In this document: piece by piece, positions 34,294-43,696 of the stretch
Position numbering within the stretch: the first letter of the stretch is position 1
Layout: the number at the start of each line of letters is the position of its first letter
NCBI RefSeq assembly: GCF_025567365.1
Contig: NZ_JAOQJG010000007.1
Coordinates: forward strand, 1-64,000
Direction: 5' to 3'
Source: Anaerostipes amylophilus
GTDB lineage: Bacteria; Bacillota; Clostridia; Lachnospirales; Lachnospiraceae
DNA: 64,000 nt
Program-made: the position numbers and the translations under genes
The notes under the pieces: generated by a model
What the model saw: only the letters and a program-made list of their open reading frames with translations
Told to the model about the DNA's origin: nothing
Database searches by the model: none

Positions 34294-34524
34294 AACCACC
34301 CATCCATTTTTCTAACTTTCTTTTTATTGTGCGTTATTTTCTTCGAGTATATTCTTTCTTATTAAAGAGAATCTTATTTATTTTTTCTTAAGAATCCCTC
34401 AATTTTTTCCTTTGATTTGAAAAATTTGTAGCAAAATACTGCTATTTCATGTAAAATAGAAAAGTAAATTCATTTGATTTTATGATAAAAAATAAAAATA
34501 TATACAGAAAAGAGGAAAACACTT

Positions 34525-35907
34525 ATGGCACAATTATGGGGCGGTCGCTTCACAAAAGAAACAGATCAGTTAGTTTACAATTTTAACGCATCTATTTCCT
34601 TTGACCAGAAATTTTATAAACAGGACATCCGCGGAAGTATTGCACACGTTACGATGCTTGCAAGTGTTGGTGTATTAACAGAAGAAGAACGTGATCAGAT
34701 TATTGATGGTTTAAATAGTATTTTAAATGATATCGAATCTGGAGCTGTTGAGATCACAAGTGAATATGAAGATATCCACAGCTTTGTAGAAGCAAATCTT
34801 ATCGATCGTATCGGTGATGTCGGTAAAAAACTTCATACTGGAAGAAGCCGTAATGATCAGGTTGCTTTAGATATGAAACTTTATACAAGAGATGAAGTTG
34901 TTGAGATCAAAGGTTTAGTAAAAGAATTAATGGAAACACTTCATGGTATCATGAAAGAACACATTGATACATTTATGCCTGGATTTACACATCTTCAAAA
35001 GGCTCAGCCAGTCACTCTTGCTCATCATGTCGGAGCTTACATGGAAATGTTTAAGAGAGATTACAGCCGTTTAAATGACATTTTTGACAGAATGAACTAC
35101 TGTCCTCTTGGAGCTGGTGCTCTTGCAGGTACAACTTACCCATTAGATCGTGAACAAACAGCTTCTCTGCTTGATTTCTATGGTCCTACACTAAACAGTA
35201 TGGATTCTGTATCCGACCGTGATTATGTAATTGAGCTTTTATCTGCTTTATCTACGATCATGATGCATTTAAGCCGTTTCAGCGAGGAAATTATCATCTG
35301 GAACTCTAATGAATATAAATTCGTATCTATCGACGATGGATTCAGTACAGGAAGCAGTATCATGCCTCAGAAGAAGAATCCTGATATTGCTGAATTAGTT
35401 CGTGGTAAGACAGGACGTGTATATGGAGCTCTAACTTCTATCCTTACAACAATGAAAGGAATTCCACTAGCATATAATAAAGATATGCAGGAAGATAAAG
35501 AACTTACATTCGATGCGATCGATACTGTCAAAGGATGTATTTCTTTATTTAATGGAATGATGAAGACTATGACATTTAACAAACCACAGATGGAAGGCAG
35601 TGCAAAACATGGATTTACAAACGCAACAGATGCTGCTGATTACCTTGTAAATCATGGAGTACCTTTCCGTGATGCTCACGGAATCGTTGGACAACTTGTA
35701 CTTCTTTGCATCGACAAACAGATTCCTTTAGATGATCTGTCTCTTGAAGAATATAAGAAGATCAGCCCTGTTTTTGAAGAAGATATTTACGAAGCGATCA
35801 GCATGAAAACATGTGTTGAAAAACGTAATACGATCGGAGCTCCAGGGCACGATGCTATGGAAAAAGTTATTGCGATCAATGATGCTTATTTAGCAGATCT
35901 CAAATAA
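34525..35907 (+). CDS. argH: argininosuccinate lyase
   Basis: This 460-aa enzyme splits argininosuccinate to arginine and fumarate, the last step of arginine synthesis. It begins LWGGRFTKETDQLVYNFNAS and has HTGRSRNDQVALDMKLYTR, FTHLQKAQPVTLAHH and the flexible fumarase-family loop GSSIMPQKKNPD with the catalytic Ser. Full length. argG is not in the window. A lipoprotein gene follows by 17 bp. Confidence 0.96.
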   Translation: MAQLWGGRFTKETDQLVYNFNASISFDQKFYKQDIRGSIAHVTMLASVGVLTEEERDQIIDGLNSILNDIESGAVEITSEYEDIHSFVEANLIDRIGDVGKKLHTGRSRNDQVALDMKLYTRDEVVEIKGLVKELMETLHGIMKEHIDTFMPGFTHLQKAQPVTLAHHVGAYMEMFKRDYSRLNDIFDRMNYCPLGAGALAGTTYPLDREQTASLLDFYGPTLNSMDSVSDRDYVIELLSALSTIMMHLSRFSEEIIIWNSNEYKFVSIDDGFSTGSSIMPQKKNPDIAELVRGKTGRVYGALTSILTTMKGIPLAYNKDMQEDKELTFDAIDTVKGCISLFNGMMKTMTFNKPQMEGSAKHGFTNATDAADYLVNHGVPFRDAHGIVGQLVLLCIDKQIPLDDLSLEEYKKISPVFEEDIYEAISMKTCVEKRNTIGAPGHDAMEKVIAINDAYLADLK

Positions 35908-35924
35908 TAAGGAGAACCTTATAT

Positions 35925-37646
35925 ATGAAGAAAAAAGTTTTTCTTTTAACTATGCTGTTGTCTCTGCTTCTTTTAAGCGGATGTGGTGTAAACCTTAGCA
36001 GCAAGATAAAACTCAATAAAGACTTTTCAGGTACAAGAACAATGTCTTGTACCTTTTCTTCCCGCGATTTTAATGCTTATTTCAAAGGAAGTAAAGAAGA
36101 TCTTAACAAACTGATCAAAGAATCTTGCCCAGATTCTCTTACTTATACTTCATCTTCAGATGGTGAGAATGATACTTATACATTTTATCTAAGATTTTCA
36201 TCTCTGGATGATTATAAGAAAAAAGTTAGTGATCTTCTTAATTTTTCGCCGGATATCACTTATGAATATGGAGATTCTCCATTTGTAAATGGGCTTATTT
36301 ATAAAGAAAACTTTACATCTAAAGATTTAATGACATGGCTTTACACAGCACTATATGAGAAAAAATATATTGATAAAGACTCTTCATCCGACCTATGGGA
36401 TTTAAAAACAACTCAGATTTCCTTCCTTGGAAAAACTTATGAGACAAAAGATAAGATCAACATTAATGAGATGACATATGTTCCATTATCATCGATTGAT
36501 ATTGATACTATAACGGAAAAATCTGGAAAACTTACAAGAAAAATAAAATTTAATATTCCACAGAAAACATTAGATCAAAATTCCGGAAAGATCCGTTCTT
36601 ATTTTGATAGAAATGATATTACATGGGAGAATACTTCCGATGGAAAAACTTTATGTATAAGTTTTAATGCTAATAATTTTTCTGATCTTGCACAGAAAAC
36701 AAGATCTGTTCTTCACTCTAAAAGTTCCTTTGGGACCTATAATTCTACATGCAGTGAGGACAATCCATTTAAACTTAAGATCAATTACAAGGAATCTCTG
36801 GACGTATCAAACTTTCTTTCCAAAAAAGGAAGTGTCCCTGTCACTTATACATTTAATGGTAAACAGATTTTTAATGACTCGATCAAGGACAAAGAAATCA
36901 GTTTTACTTCTTCCATTACACAACCAATTTCTAAATATGAGATTGCTGTTGTGTGGAATACATCAAAAGATATCCGACGCAAGGTTTCTTTTTCCTTTAG
37001 AAAAATGATCACCACTCATCAATTATCCATCCTCAAAAAACAGTTTCAGGGACCTACGATCAGTGATGTAACTTTAAGTGGCACCAAAACTATTACTTTA
37101 TCTTTTGTACAAACAGGAAGTATCTCTGAATGTAATAAGGATTTTTCAGCATTGTTTAAGAACAGTGCAATGACTGCAAAAGAGCATTTTTCCCTGACTG
37201 CTGGTAGAAAAATTAATTTTTCGGATAAAATTGCATTGCCTTTCAATGAAAATGGTAAAAAACTATCTGGTCATTATATTTTTGCTTCGATCAATCCAAA
37301 AGAATCTATTTCAGTGTCTATTACACCTGCACACAATGTAAAGAACAAGACAAAACAAAATACATCGACAAAAACGATCTCCGAACTTGTTCATTCAGAT
37401 GAAAATATCCATGATCTTTGCGATTTTGAATTGACTGGAAACAGCTTTCAGGCTAATTATCAAGGCAATACAGCTGCAAGCTTTTGGATGAATGTTTTAA
37501 AATGGGGCATTCCTGTTGTTGTTTTGATTTTGATTCTTTTGTTTTTATTCCGAAAGAAAGCCACGATTCATGACATGTTTCATACAATAAAACAATCATT
37601 ATCTGAAAAAATAAATACTTTCATCGATAAAATCAACAAATTATAA
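35925..37646 (+). CDS. lipoprotein with C-terminal membrane anchor, unknown function
   Basis: The 573-aa product has a signal peptide and lipobox LLLSGC (Cys20), a long extracytoplasmic region with several beta-rich segments, and one hydrophobic helix near the end (~526-546, VLKWGIPVVVLILILLFLF) followed by a basic tail. It would thus be tethered at both ends. The start of the mature part (KIKLNKDFSGTRTM) resembles DUF3153-type lipoproteins, but the match is loose. It sits 17 bp after argH with a GGAGA site, so is probably co-transcribed with it. Confidence 0.7.
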   Translation: MKKKVFLLTMLLSLLLLSGCGVNLSSKIKLNKDFSGTRTMSCTFSSRDFNAYFKGSKEDLNKLIKESCPDSLTYTSSSDGENDTYTFYLRFSSLDDYKKKVSDLLNFSPDITYEYGDSPFVNGLIYKENFTSKDLMTWLYTALYEKKYIDKDSSSDLWDLKTTQISFLGKTYETKDKININEMTYVPLSSIDIDTITEKSGKLTRKIKFNIPQKTLDQNSGKIRSYFDRNDITWENTSDGKTLCISFNANNFSDLAQKTRSVLHSKSSFGTYNSTCSEDNPFKLKINYKESLDVSNFLSKKGSVPVTYTFNGKQIFNDSIKDKEISFTSSITQPISKYEIAVVWNTSKDIRRKVSFSFRKMITTHQLSILKKQFQGPTISDVTLSGTKTITLSFVQTGSISECNKDFSALFKNSAMTAKEHFSLTAGRKINFSDKIALPFNENGKKLSGHYIFASINPKESISVSITPAHNVKNKTKQNTSTKTISELVHSDENIHDLCDFELTGNSFQANYQGNTAASFWMNVLKWGIPVVVLILILLFLFRKKATIHDMFHTIKQSLSEKINTFIDKINKL

Positions 37647-37677
37647 AGAGTCAATAATAAAGACTTCTATATAAGCT

Positions 37678-37727
37678 AAAAAGCACCAAGATAGGTACTT
37701 TCCAATACCTTATCTTGATGCTTTTTT
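37678..37727. terminator. bidirectional terminator
   Basis: AAAGCACCAAGATA-GGTA pairs with TACCTTATCTTGATGCTTT (one G-U, one bulge), with A and T runs outside. It lies between the lipoprotein gene (+) and the convergent metY-like gene (-). Confidence 0.8.
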
Positions 37728-37804
37728 TATATGGTCGAGATTATATTATTTTTTAGGAAAATTGACATTAATGTTTTAATTATTGTGTTTTGCAAGAAAT
37801 ATTC

Positions 37805-39100
37805 TTACTGTACTGCTTTAAAAGCTTCGTCTAAGTCTTCGATGATATCATCAATATTTTCTGTACCAATTGACAGACGGATTGTGTTAGGTTTGATTCC
37901 TGATCCTAATAATTCTTCTTCAGTCATCTGAGAATGTGTTGTAGATGCTGGATGAATTACTAAAGATTTTACGTCTGCTACATTTGCAAGCAATGAGAAT
38001 AACTCTAAGTGGTCGATGAAATCTTTTGCTTTCTGTGCATCACCTTTGATTTCAAATGTGAAGATAGATCCTCCACCGTTAGGGAAGTATTTCTTGTATA
38101 ATTTCTGCTGTTCTGGGTCGTCAGATACAGATGGATGGTTTACTTTTTCTACTGCTGGATGATTTTTCAGGTATTCTACTACTTTTAATGCATTCTGTAC
38201 ATGACGTTCTACTCTTAAGGATAATGTTTCTAATCCCTGTAAGAAGATGAATGCGTGTACTGGAGATAATGTTGCTCCTGTGTCGCGAAGTAATAATGCT
38301 CTAATCTTTGTTACGAATGCTGCTGCTCCAACATCTTTTGTAAAGCTTACTCCATGATAACTTGGGTTTGGTTCTACTAATGATGGGAATTTTCCTGATG
38401 CTTCCCAATCGAATTTACCACCATCAACAATAACACCACCAATTGTTGTTCCGTGACCACCGATGAATTTTGTTGCAGAATGTACAACGATGTCTGCTCC
38501 GTATTCGATTGGTCTTACAAGATATGGTGTTGCAAATGTGTTATCTACGATCAGTGGAATATTATGTTCATGAGCGATCGCTGCTGCTTTCTCAATGTCT
38601 ACAACGTCTGAGTTTGGATTTCCTAATGTTTCGATAAATAATAATTTTGTGTTTTCTTTGATTGCTCCTCTTACTTCATCTTCATTGAAAATGTCTACGA
38701 ATGTTGTTTCGATTCCGTAATCTGGTAATGTATGCTCTAAGAAGTTGTATGTTCCACCATAAATATTTTTCGCTGCAACGACATGATCTCCTGCTTTTGT
38801 GATATTTTCGATCGCATATGTAATAGCTGCTGCTCCAGATGCTACTGCTAATGCTGCAACTCCACCTTCAAGTGCTGCGATTCTCTGTTCAAACACATCT
38901 TCTGTTGGGTTTGTTAATCTTCCATAGATGTTACCTGCATCTGCAAGTCCAAAACGAGCTGCTGCGTGATCGCAGTTTCTAAATACATAAGATGATGTCT
39001 GATAAATAGGTACTGCTCTTGAATCTGTTACTGGATCTGGCTGTTCCTGTCCTACGTGTAACTGTAATGTTTCAAACTTATAATTTCTTTCTTTACTCAT
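37805..39100 (-). CDS. metY: O-acetylhomoserine sulfhydrylase
   Basis: This 431-aa PLP enzyme makes homocysteine from O-acetylhomoserine and sulfide (it can also act on O-acetylserine). It has TLQLHVGQEQPDP, SSYVFRNCDHAAARFGL, NIYGRLTNPTEDVFEQR, and the PLP lysine in VVHSATKFIGGHGTTIGG. Length and the insert around SYHGVSF are those of the sulfhydrylase, not of the ~390-aa cystathionine synthases. It takes the sulfide made from the sulfate pathway. A LysR gene lies upstream on the same strand with a palindromic site between. Confidence 0.93.
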   Translation of the reverse strand: MSKERNYKFETLQLHVGQEQPDPVTDSRAVPIYQTSSYVFRNCDHAAARFGLADAGNIYGRLTNPTEDVFEQRIAALEGGVAALAVASGAAAITYAIENITKAGDHVVAAKNIYGGTYNFLEHTLPDYGIETTFVDIFNEDEVRGAIKENTKLLFIETLGNPNSDVVDIEKAAAIAHEHNIPLIVDNTFATPYLVRPIEYGADIVVHSATKFIGGHGTTIGGVIVDGGKFDWEASGKFPSLVEPNPSYHGVSFTKDVGAAAFVTKIRALLLRDTGATLSPVHAFIFLQGLETLSLRVERHVQNALKVVEYLKNHPAVEKVNHPSVSDDPEQQKLYKKYFPNGGGSIFTFEIKGDAQKAKDFIDHLELFSLLANVADVKSLVIHPASTTHSQMTEEELLGSGIKPNTIRLSIGTENIDDIIEDLDEAFKAVQ

Positions 39101-39166
39101 AATTTCTATCTCCTTTGTTGACTTTTATTTTTAATTTTGTTTGTTGTCTTTCTTGATTACAAACTT

Positions 39167-39196
39167 ATCTTACCATCTTATTTCCTACTTGTCCAA
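39167..39196 (-). promoter_or_regulatory. metY promoter
   Basis: Minus-strand TTGGAC (39196-39191), 18 nt, TAAGAT (39172-39167). Both hexamers are imperfect, as expected for an activated promoter. Confidence 0.5.
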
Positions 39197-39214
39197 TATG
39201 AAAAGTCAACATCT

Positions 39215-39230
39215 GGTTATAGCTATAACC
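39215..39230. promoter_or_regulatory. palindromic LysR-type site upstream of metY
   Basis: GGTTATAGCTATAACC is a perfect 16-bp palindrome, followed by a further CTATAG. It is centred ~62 bp upstream of the predicted metY start, the standard LysR recognition position. Confidence 0.6.
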
Positions 39231-39409
39231 TATAGCAAGACAAACTAATATATTTAACACTCTTCCTATACCAGTAAATCAGAAAGATATAGCTAACGTT
39301 CTAAAATAAGTCAAATAAGGACCTACAAAAGATTTTCTTGAAGGACTTAATAAGGATCAAATTAATTTCCGGTGTACCCTTATTTTTATAATTTCTTTTA
39401 TATTGCTTA

Positions 39410-40342
39410 TTATAAAAGATCTTTATATCCAGAATCATCGCCCATAGCTTTATACTTTTTGATTTCTTCCAAGTACTTCTCGCCCAATGGGCTGATCGCG
39501 ACTCCTTTTCGCTTGATATAGCCAATCGTCATTACTTCATCAGATTTCAGTTTCACTGCACAGTAATCGTCACCATTTAAACTTTCACATATAATTCCTG
39601 AACATAAGGTATATCCATTTAATCCAACCATAAGATTCAGCATTGTTGCTCGGTCATTTGCTTTGATCAAACGTTTATATTCATAAGTACTTAATACTTC
39701 TTCTGCAAAGTAAAAGGAATTATATTCTCCTTGTTCAAAGGACAAGCATGGATACTCTTCCAGCTCTTCGATTGAAATTTCCTCTTTGTCTGCCAATGGA
39801 TGCCCTTTCCACATATAAACGTAAATTCCGCATTCCAATAATGGATGGAATTCCAACCCCGATTCCTGCAGCATCTTGCTTAATACTTTCTTATTAAATT
39901 CATTCATATAAAGAATCCCTATTTCGCTGTGAAAATCTTTGACATCTTGAATCACTTCATATGTCTTTGTTTCTCTAACTGCAAATTCATATTCATCCAT
40001 CCCGAACTGTTTGACCATTTCTACAAATGCATTTACCGCAAATGTATAATGCTGCATGGAAACCCCAAATTTCTTCTTAATATTCTTCTTTTCAATATAA
40101 CGTGATTCCATCAACTGATATTGCTCTACAACCTGTCTTGCATAACTTAGAAATTCCATTCCCTCCTGTGTAACGGATACTCCACGGTTACTTCTCTTAA
40201 ACAGTTCTGTCCCGATTTCTTTTTCTAATTCTTTTACTGCTAGAGACAGACTTGGCTGTGAAATAAATAGGCTTTTTGCTGCTTCATTCATAGATCCTGT
40301 ATCTGCGATCGCAATAATATATCTTAACTGTGTTAATGTCAT
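39410..40342 (-). CDS. LysR-type regulator, probable metY activator
   Basis: The 310-aa product starts at ATG 40342 (MTLTQLRYIIAIADTGSMNE), with GGAAGGG upstream; ten more in-frame codons precede it but lack an RBS. HTH at ~1-60 (FISQPSLSLAVKELEKEIGT), effector domain from ~90. It is transcribed towards metY across a 309-bp gap that holds the palindrome and promoter. A role in sulfur amino acid control follows from this placement. Outside that site the gap has no gene. Confidence 0.85.
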   Translation of the reverse strand: MTLTQLRYIIAIADTGSMNEAAKSLFISQPSLSLAVKELEKEIGTELFKRSNRGVSVTQEGMEFLSYARQVVEQYQLMESRYIEKKNIKKKFGVSMQHYTFAVNAFVEMVKQFGMDEYEFAVRETKTYEVIQDVKDFHSEIGILYMNEFNKKVLSKMLQESGLEFHPLLECGIYVYMWKGHPLADKEEISIEELEEYPCLSFEQGEYNSFYFAEEVLSTYEYKRLIKANDRATMLNLMVGLNGYTLCSGIICESLNGDDYCAVKLKSDEVMTIGYIKRKGVAISPLGEKYLEEIKKYKAMGDDSGYKDLL

Positions 40343-40467
40343 GATTCTTCCCTTCCTTATCTTTTGAAACAATTTCTTTCTCTATATATGGTATGTTTCT
40401 TTTCTGTCTGTGGTCTATTATACTTGATTTTCCTTTGCTTGTCTTATGATTTTTGAAAGAAATCTTC

Positions 40468-40497
40468 TTGACAGGATGCTTTCCTTTGTCTTATAAT
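40468..40497 (+). promoter_or_regulatory. marR promoter
   Basis: Consensus TTGACA (40468-40473), 18 nt, TATAAT (40492-40497). Confidence 0.75.
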
Positions 40498-40510
40498 AAT
40501 GAACGTCGCA

Positions 40511-40530
40511 ATAGTTAGAATTCTAACTAT
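40511..40530. promoter_or_regulatory. perfect 20-bp palindromic operator
   Basis: ATAGTTAGAATTCTAACTAT is a perfect palindrome beginning 14 bp after the -10 box, so it covers the start of the transcript. A MarR dimer bound here would repress its own operon. A second partial copy (TTAG...CTAAT) follows to 40542. Confidence 0.7.
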
Positions 40531-40563
40531 TAGCTTTCTAATCATAAAGGAGCATCATAATAT

Positions 40564-40989
40564 ATGTATGAATCATCTTACCACTACCTTCTGATGTCCA
40601 ATCATTTAGGATTCCAGAAGAAAGTCATGGCCATCTTAAAGCCGCTTGGTTTATCAACTGGCCAGCCTAAGGTCTTAGACCATCTTCGATATCATAATGG
40701 TGCCAGTCAAAAAGACATTGCCCATGCTTGTCATATCGAACCAGCTTCCTTAACTTCCATTTTGAATCGAATGGAAAAACAAAACATGATCGAACGTAAA
40801 ATCTTAAATGGAAACCGCCGGTCATATCATATTTTCCTTACCGATTATGGGATGGAACAGTCTGAATCGATTGAAAAAGCTTTCTTGACTCTTGAACATG
40901 AAGTTTTTTCTGGAATTTCTAATACTGAAAAGGAACAGTTTTTAAAGATCTTTGAAAAACTATATCAAAATATTACAAAAGAGGAGTAA
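40564..40989 (+). CDS. MarR-family repressor
   Basis: The 141-aa winged-helix regulator has ASQKDIAHACHIEPASLTSI and LNRMEKQNMIERKILNGNRR (recognition helix and wing, ~45-95) between dimerisation helices. It is the first gene of a two-gene unit with the membrane-kinase fusion 8 bp downstream, behind a palindromic operator. MarR proteins usually release DNA on binding small aromatic or oxidative ligands; the ligand here is unknown. Confidence 0.87.
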   Translation: MYESSYHYLLMSNHLGFQKKVMAILKPLGLSTGQPKVLDHLRYHNGASQKDIAHACHIEPASLTSILNRMEKQNMIERKILNGNRRSYHIFLTDYGMEQSESIEKAFLTLEHEVFSGISNTEKEQFLKIFEKLYQNITKEE

Positions 40990-40997
40990 ATTACATC

Positions 40998-42275
40998 ATG
41001 GAAAAACTAAAACGTTATATCATCTTTTTTATTGGACTTTACATTAACTCCCTTGGAGTTGCCCTGATCACAAAAGCAAGTCTTGGTACATCACCAATTT
41101 CATCAATTCCTTATGTACTAAGTCTTAATTTCCCATTTACACTTGGAAATTTCACAATTTTCTTCAGTCTGTTTTTAATCTTTTTACAGTTGCTGATCTT
41201 AAGAAAAAATTTTAAACTAGAACATTTTTTACAGATTCCGATTTCTGTATTATTTGGGTATTTTATTGACTGGTCTATGATCCTTCTTGGATTCGTAAAC
41301 CCTCATTTATATCTGATGAAATTGATCTATCTGTTAATTGGATGTCTGATTCTTGGATTTGGTGTGTATACCGAAGTACTTGCTAATGTTGCGATGCTTC
41401 CTGGGGAATCTTTTGTTCGTGCCATTGTAATGACATGGCATACAGAATTCGGTGTCACTAAGATCTGTTTTGACGTATCTATGACAGTGATCGCTGGTGT
41501 TCTTTCCTTTGTATTCGCAGGTAAATTAGACGGTGTTCGTGAAGGTACTATCATTGCCGCTTTGCTTGTTGGATTTATCGCACGTTTGCTTGGACGTTTC
41601 TTATCTTTTGTGGAACCTATGCTTTTCACAGAATCACAGACTGCCGAAAATTCCGAAGTTTCTGCAGATTCAGCAAATACTCCTACTGTCATTGCAATCG
41701 CACGTGAATATGGAAGCGGTGGACATGATCTTGGAGAAGCTCTTGCGAAACGTCTTGGATTTGATTTCTATGACAATGAGATCATTCAGATGGCTGCCGG
41801 ATCTACTGGTTATGATCCTGAATTTATTAAGAATAATGATGAACAGATGCGAAGCTCTCTTCTCTATGACCTTGTCAATCAAGCATACTCTCATGCACCA
41901 CAAAACCCAGCTCCTAAAGATAATATCTTTGCGGCAGAATCTAAGGTAATTCTTGATCTTGCTTCCAAAGGAAATTGTGTTGTGATCGGTCGTTGTGCAG
42001 ATTATATCTTAAGAAACCGTCCTCATTGCATGCGAATATTTTTACATGCCCCCGCTGAATACCGTGTGAAACGAATTATGAGAACCGAAAATTTATCACA
42101 TGATGCAGCACTGACCAAAGCAATTGAGATGAACCGAAAACGTTCTGATAACTATCATTATTATACACATCAGCCTTGGGGATTATCCAGAAATTATCAT
42201 CTAACACTGGATACTTCTCTTGGAGATGATTTTGTTCTTGATAGTATTTGTAAAGGATTGAAACATATTCAGTAA
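40998..42275 (+). CDS. YczE-like membrane protein fused to cytidylate-kinase-like domain
   Basis: This 425-aa protein has two unlike parts. Residues 1-~210 form five or six membrane helices with LGVALITKASLGTSPISSIP, typical of the YczE/YitT-related (DUF6198) family. After a polar linker (~212-228), residues ~230-425 form a P-loop kinase-like domain: IAREYGSGGHDLGEALAKRL, CVVIGRCADYIL, MRIFLHAPAEYRVKRIM, as in the cytidylate-kinase-like family (PF13189). Co-regulated with MarR. The coupling of an integral membrane module to a cytosolic kinase-like domain is unexplained; the substrate is unknown. Confidence 0.82.
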   Translation: MEKLKRYIIFFIGLYINSLGVALITKASLGTSPISSIPYVLSLNFPFTLGNFTIFFSLFLIFLQLLILRKNFKLEHFLQIPISVLFGYFIDWSMILLGFVNPHLYLMKLIYLLIGCLILGFGVYTEVLANVAMLPGESFVRAIVMTWHTEFGVTKICFDVSMTVIAGVLSFVFAGKLDGVREGTIIAALLVGFIARLLGRFLSFVEPMLFTESQTAENSEVSADSANTPTVIAIAREYGSGGHDLGEALAKRLGFDFYDNEIIQMAAGSTGYDPEFIKNNDEQMRSSLLYDLVNQAYSHAPQNPAPKDNIFAAESKVILDLASKGNCVVIGRCADYILRNRPHCMRIFLHAPAEYRVKRIMRTENLSHDAALTKAIEMNRKRSDNYHYYTHQPWGLSRNYHLTLDTSLGDDFVLDSICKGLKHIQ

Positions 42276-42290
42276 TTTTATGATGATTGT

Positions 42291-42332
42291 AAAAAGGATA
42301 GATGCCTTGATTCTATGGCATCTATCCTTTTT
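42291..42332. terminator. bidirectional terminator
   Basis: A perfect 16-bp stem (42291-42306 with 42317-42332) with A and T runs lies between the fusion gene (+) and the convergent histidine kinase gene (-), whose stop codon touches it. Confidence 0.88.
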
Positions 42333-43696
42333 CATTTAATACTTTCTTTTGGAAACTGAAATATAAAACTTGTTCCTTCTCCTTTTTTACTTTCCACTCG
42401 TATTTTTCCACCATGTACTGCTACGATAAAACGAACCATTGAAAGACCAAGTCCTGTTCCTCCATTTTCTCTGGAGCGGCTTTTATCTACCCTGTAAAAT
42501 CGATCCCAGATCTTAGGTAGATGTTTTTGATCAATTCCAATCCCATCATCTTTTACTTCTCCTATGATCAATTCTCCCTGATTTTTCCACAAAATCTCAA
42601 TATGGCCATGTTCTTTTCCATAGCTGATCGCATTCTGAACAAGATTCATCATCATTCGTAATAATAACGTATGATTTCCCATCATCTTTATATCCAAATC
42701 ATTGGAAACAGATATCTGTATCTTCTTTTTATTTGCCTGCTCTTGCAATTCTTCTACAACAACTTCTGTCAATAGTCCAAGATCCACCTCTTCCATATCA
42801 TAAGATTCTTTCATCTCACCCCTTGCGATCATTAGCATCTCACTGATCAATTTTGACATACGCCTTGCCTGCCTTAAAATGATCATGATCTCTTCTTTTT
42901 CTCCTTTTTCTAATGTTGGATCTTCTATTAAATATTCACATTGAGAAATGATCACAGTCACTGGAGTTCGAAGTTCATGGGATACATCTGCTGTAAACTG
43001 TTGCTCTTTTTCAAAGGATTGTTCCAGTCTTTCGAACATTTGATTAAATTTCTGTGATAGTTCATACAATTCATCTCTTGCTTTTGGCAATGGAAGTCTT
43101 TTTGTAAGATCCTTTCCATAACTGATGGTTTCTACCTGATCACAGATTCGATCAACTTGCTTTAATGCACGTTTCAACATAAAATATCCTGTCGTTCCGA
43201 TCAATAAAATAAACAATGGATATAAAACGAGCATCATTTTCTGAGATGTTGTCATAAATACTTCGATTGCATGAATGGATGTGATTCCCCTGATCCATAT
43301 TACCTTATTTTGTCCATAGGTATATACACTATCATATACCATCCATTTACTGCTGCCTGATTTAATAACCCTTGGTGTATGGGATTTTAACATTGTCTGT
43401 TTCGGAAATTTCTCTGGCATTGTACCATACAGTAATTTTCCATTGTCGTCATATACACAAAACATGACTCCATCTTCATAAAACTTGGTATCTTCTGATA
43501 AATAATAGGTTCCATCCTGAAACTGGAAATTCGAAGAAAATCCTGTCACTGCTGTACTGACTTCTTCTTCCGTCGCTGAAATCCCGACTTTATCGACAAA
43601 GTAAAACATAAAGCCAAGAACCATTCCCAAAATAAGCGCAATGATCCCTGTATACCACAACGTGATCTTTTTCTTGATCGTCATCTGCTTCATCAT
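42332..43696 (-). CDS. sensor histidine kinase
   Basis: The 454-aa membrane kinase has an N-terminal helix (~14-34), an extracellular sensor of ~110 residues, a second helix (~152-172), HAMP (~175-225), and HisKA with His240 in FTADVSHELRTPVTV. The ATPase domain has NLVQNAISYG, DDGIGID and GGTGLGLSMV. All catalytic boxes are present. It overlaps the upstream response regulator gene by 4 nt. The signal is unknown. Confidence 0.92.
   Translation of the reverse strand: MMKQMTIKKKITLWYTGIIALILGMVLGFMFYFVDKVGISATEEEVSTAVTGFSSNFQFQDGTYYLSEDTKFYEDGVMFCVYDDNGKLLYGTMPEKFPKQTMLKSHTPRVIKSGSSKWMVYDSVYTYGQNKVIWIRGITSIHAIEVFMTTSQKMMLVLYPLFILLIGTTGYFMLKRALKQVDRICDQVETISYGKDLTKRLPLPKARDELYELSQKFNQMFERLEQSFEKEQQFTADVSHELRTPVTVIISQCEYLIEDPTLEKGEKEEIMIILRQARRMSKLISEMLMIARGEMKESYDMEEVDLGLLTEVVVEELQEQANKKKIQISVSNDLDIKMMGNHTLLLRMMMNLVQNAISYGKEHGHIEILWKNQGELIIGEVKDDGIGIDQKHLPKIWDRFYRVDKSRSRENGGTGLGLSMVRFIVAVHGGKIRVESKKGEGTSFIFQFPKESIK

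Noticed and set aside
34300..34524. Leader upstream of argH as a possible riboswitch or ARG box
   Set aside because: AT-rich with TAGCAAAATACTGCTA-like symmetry but no recognisable regulatory RNA and no clear promoter spacing.
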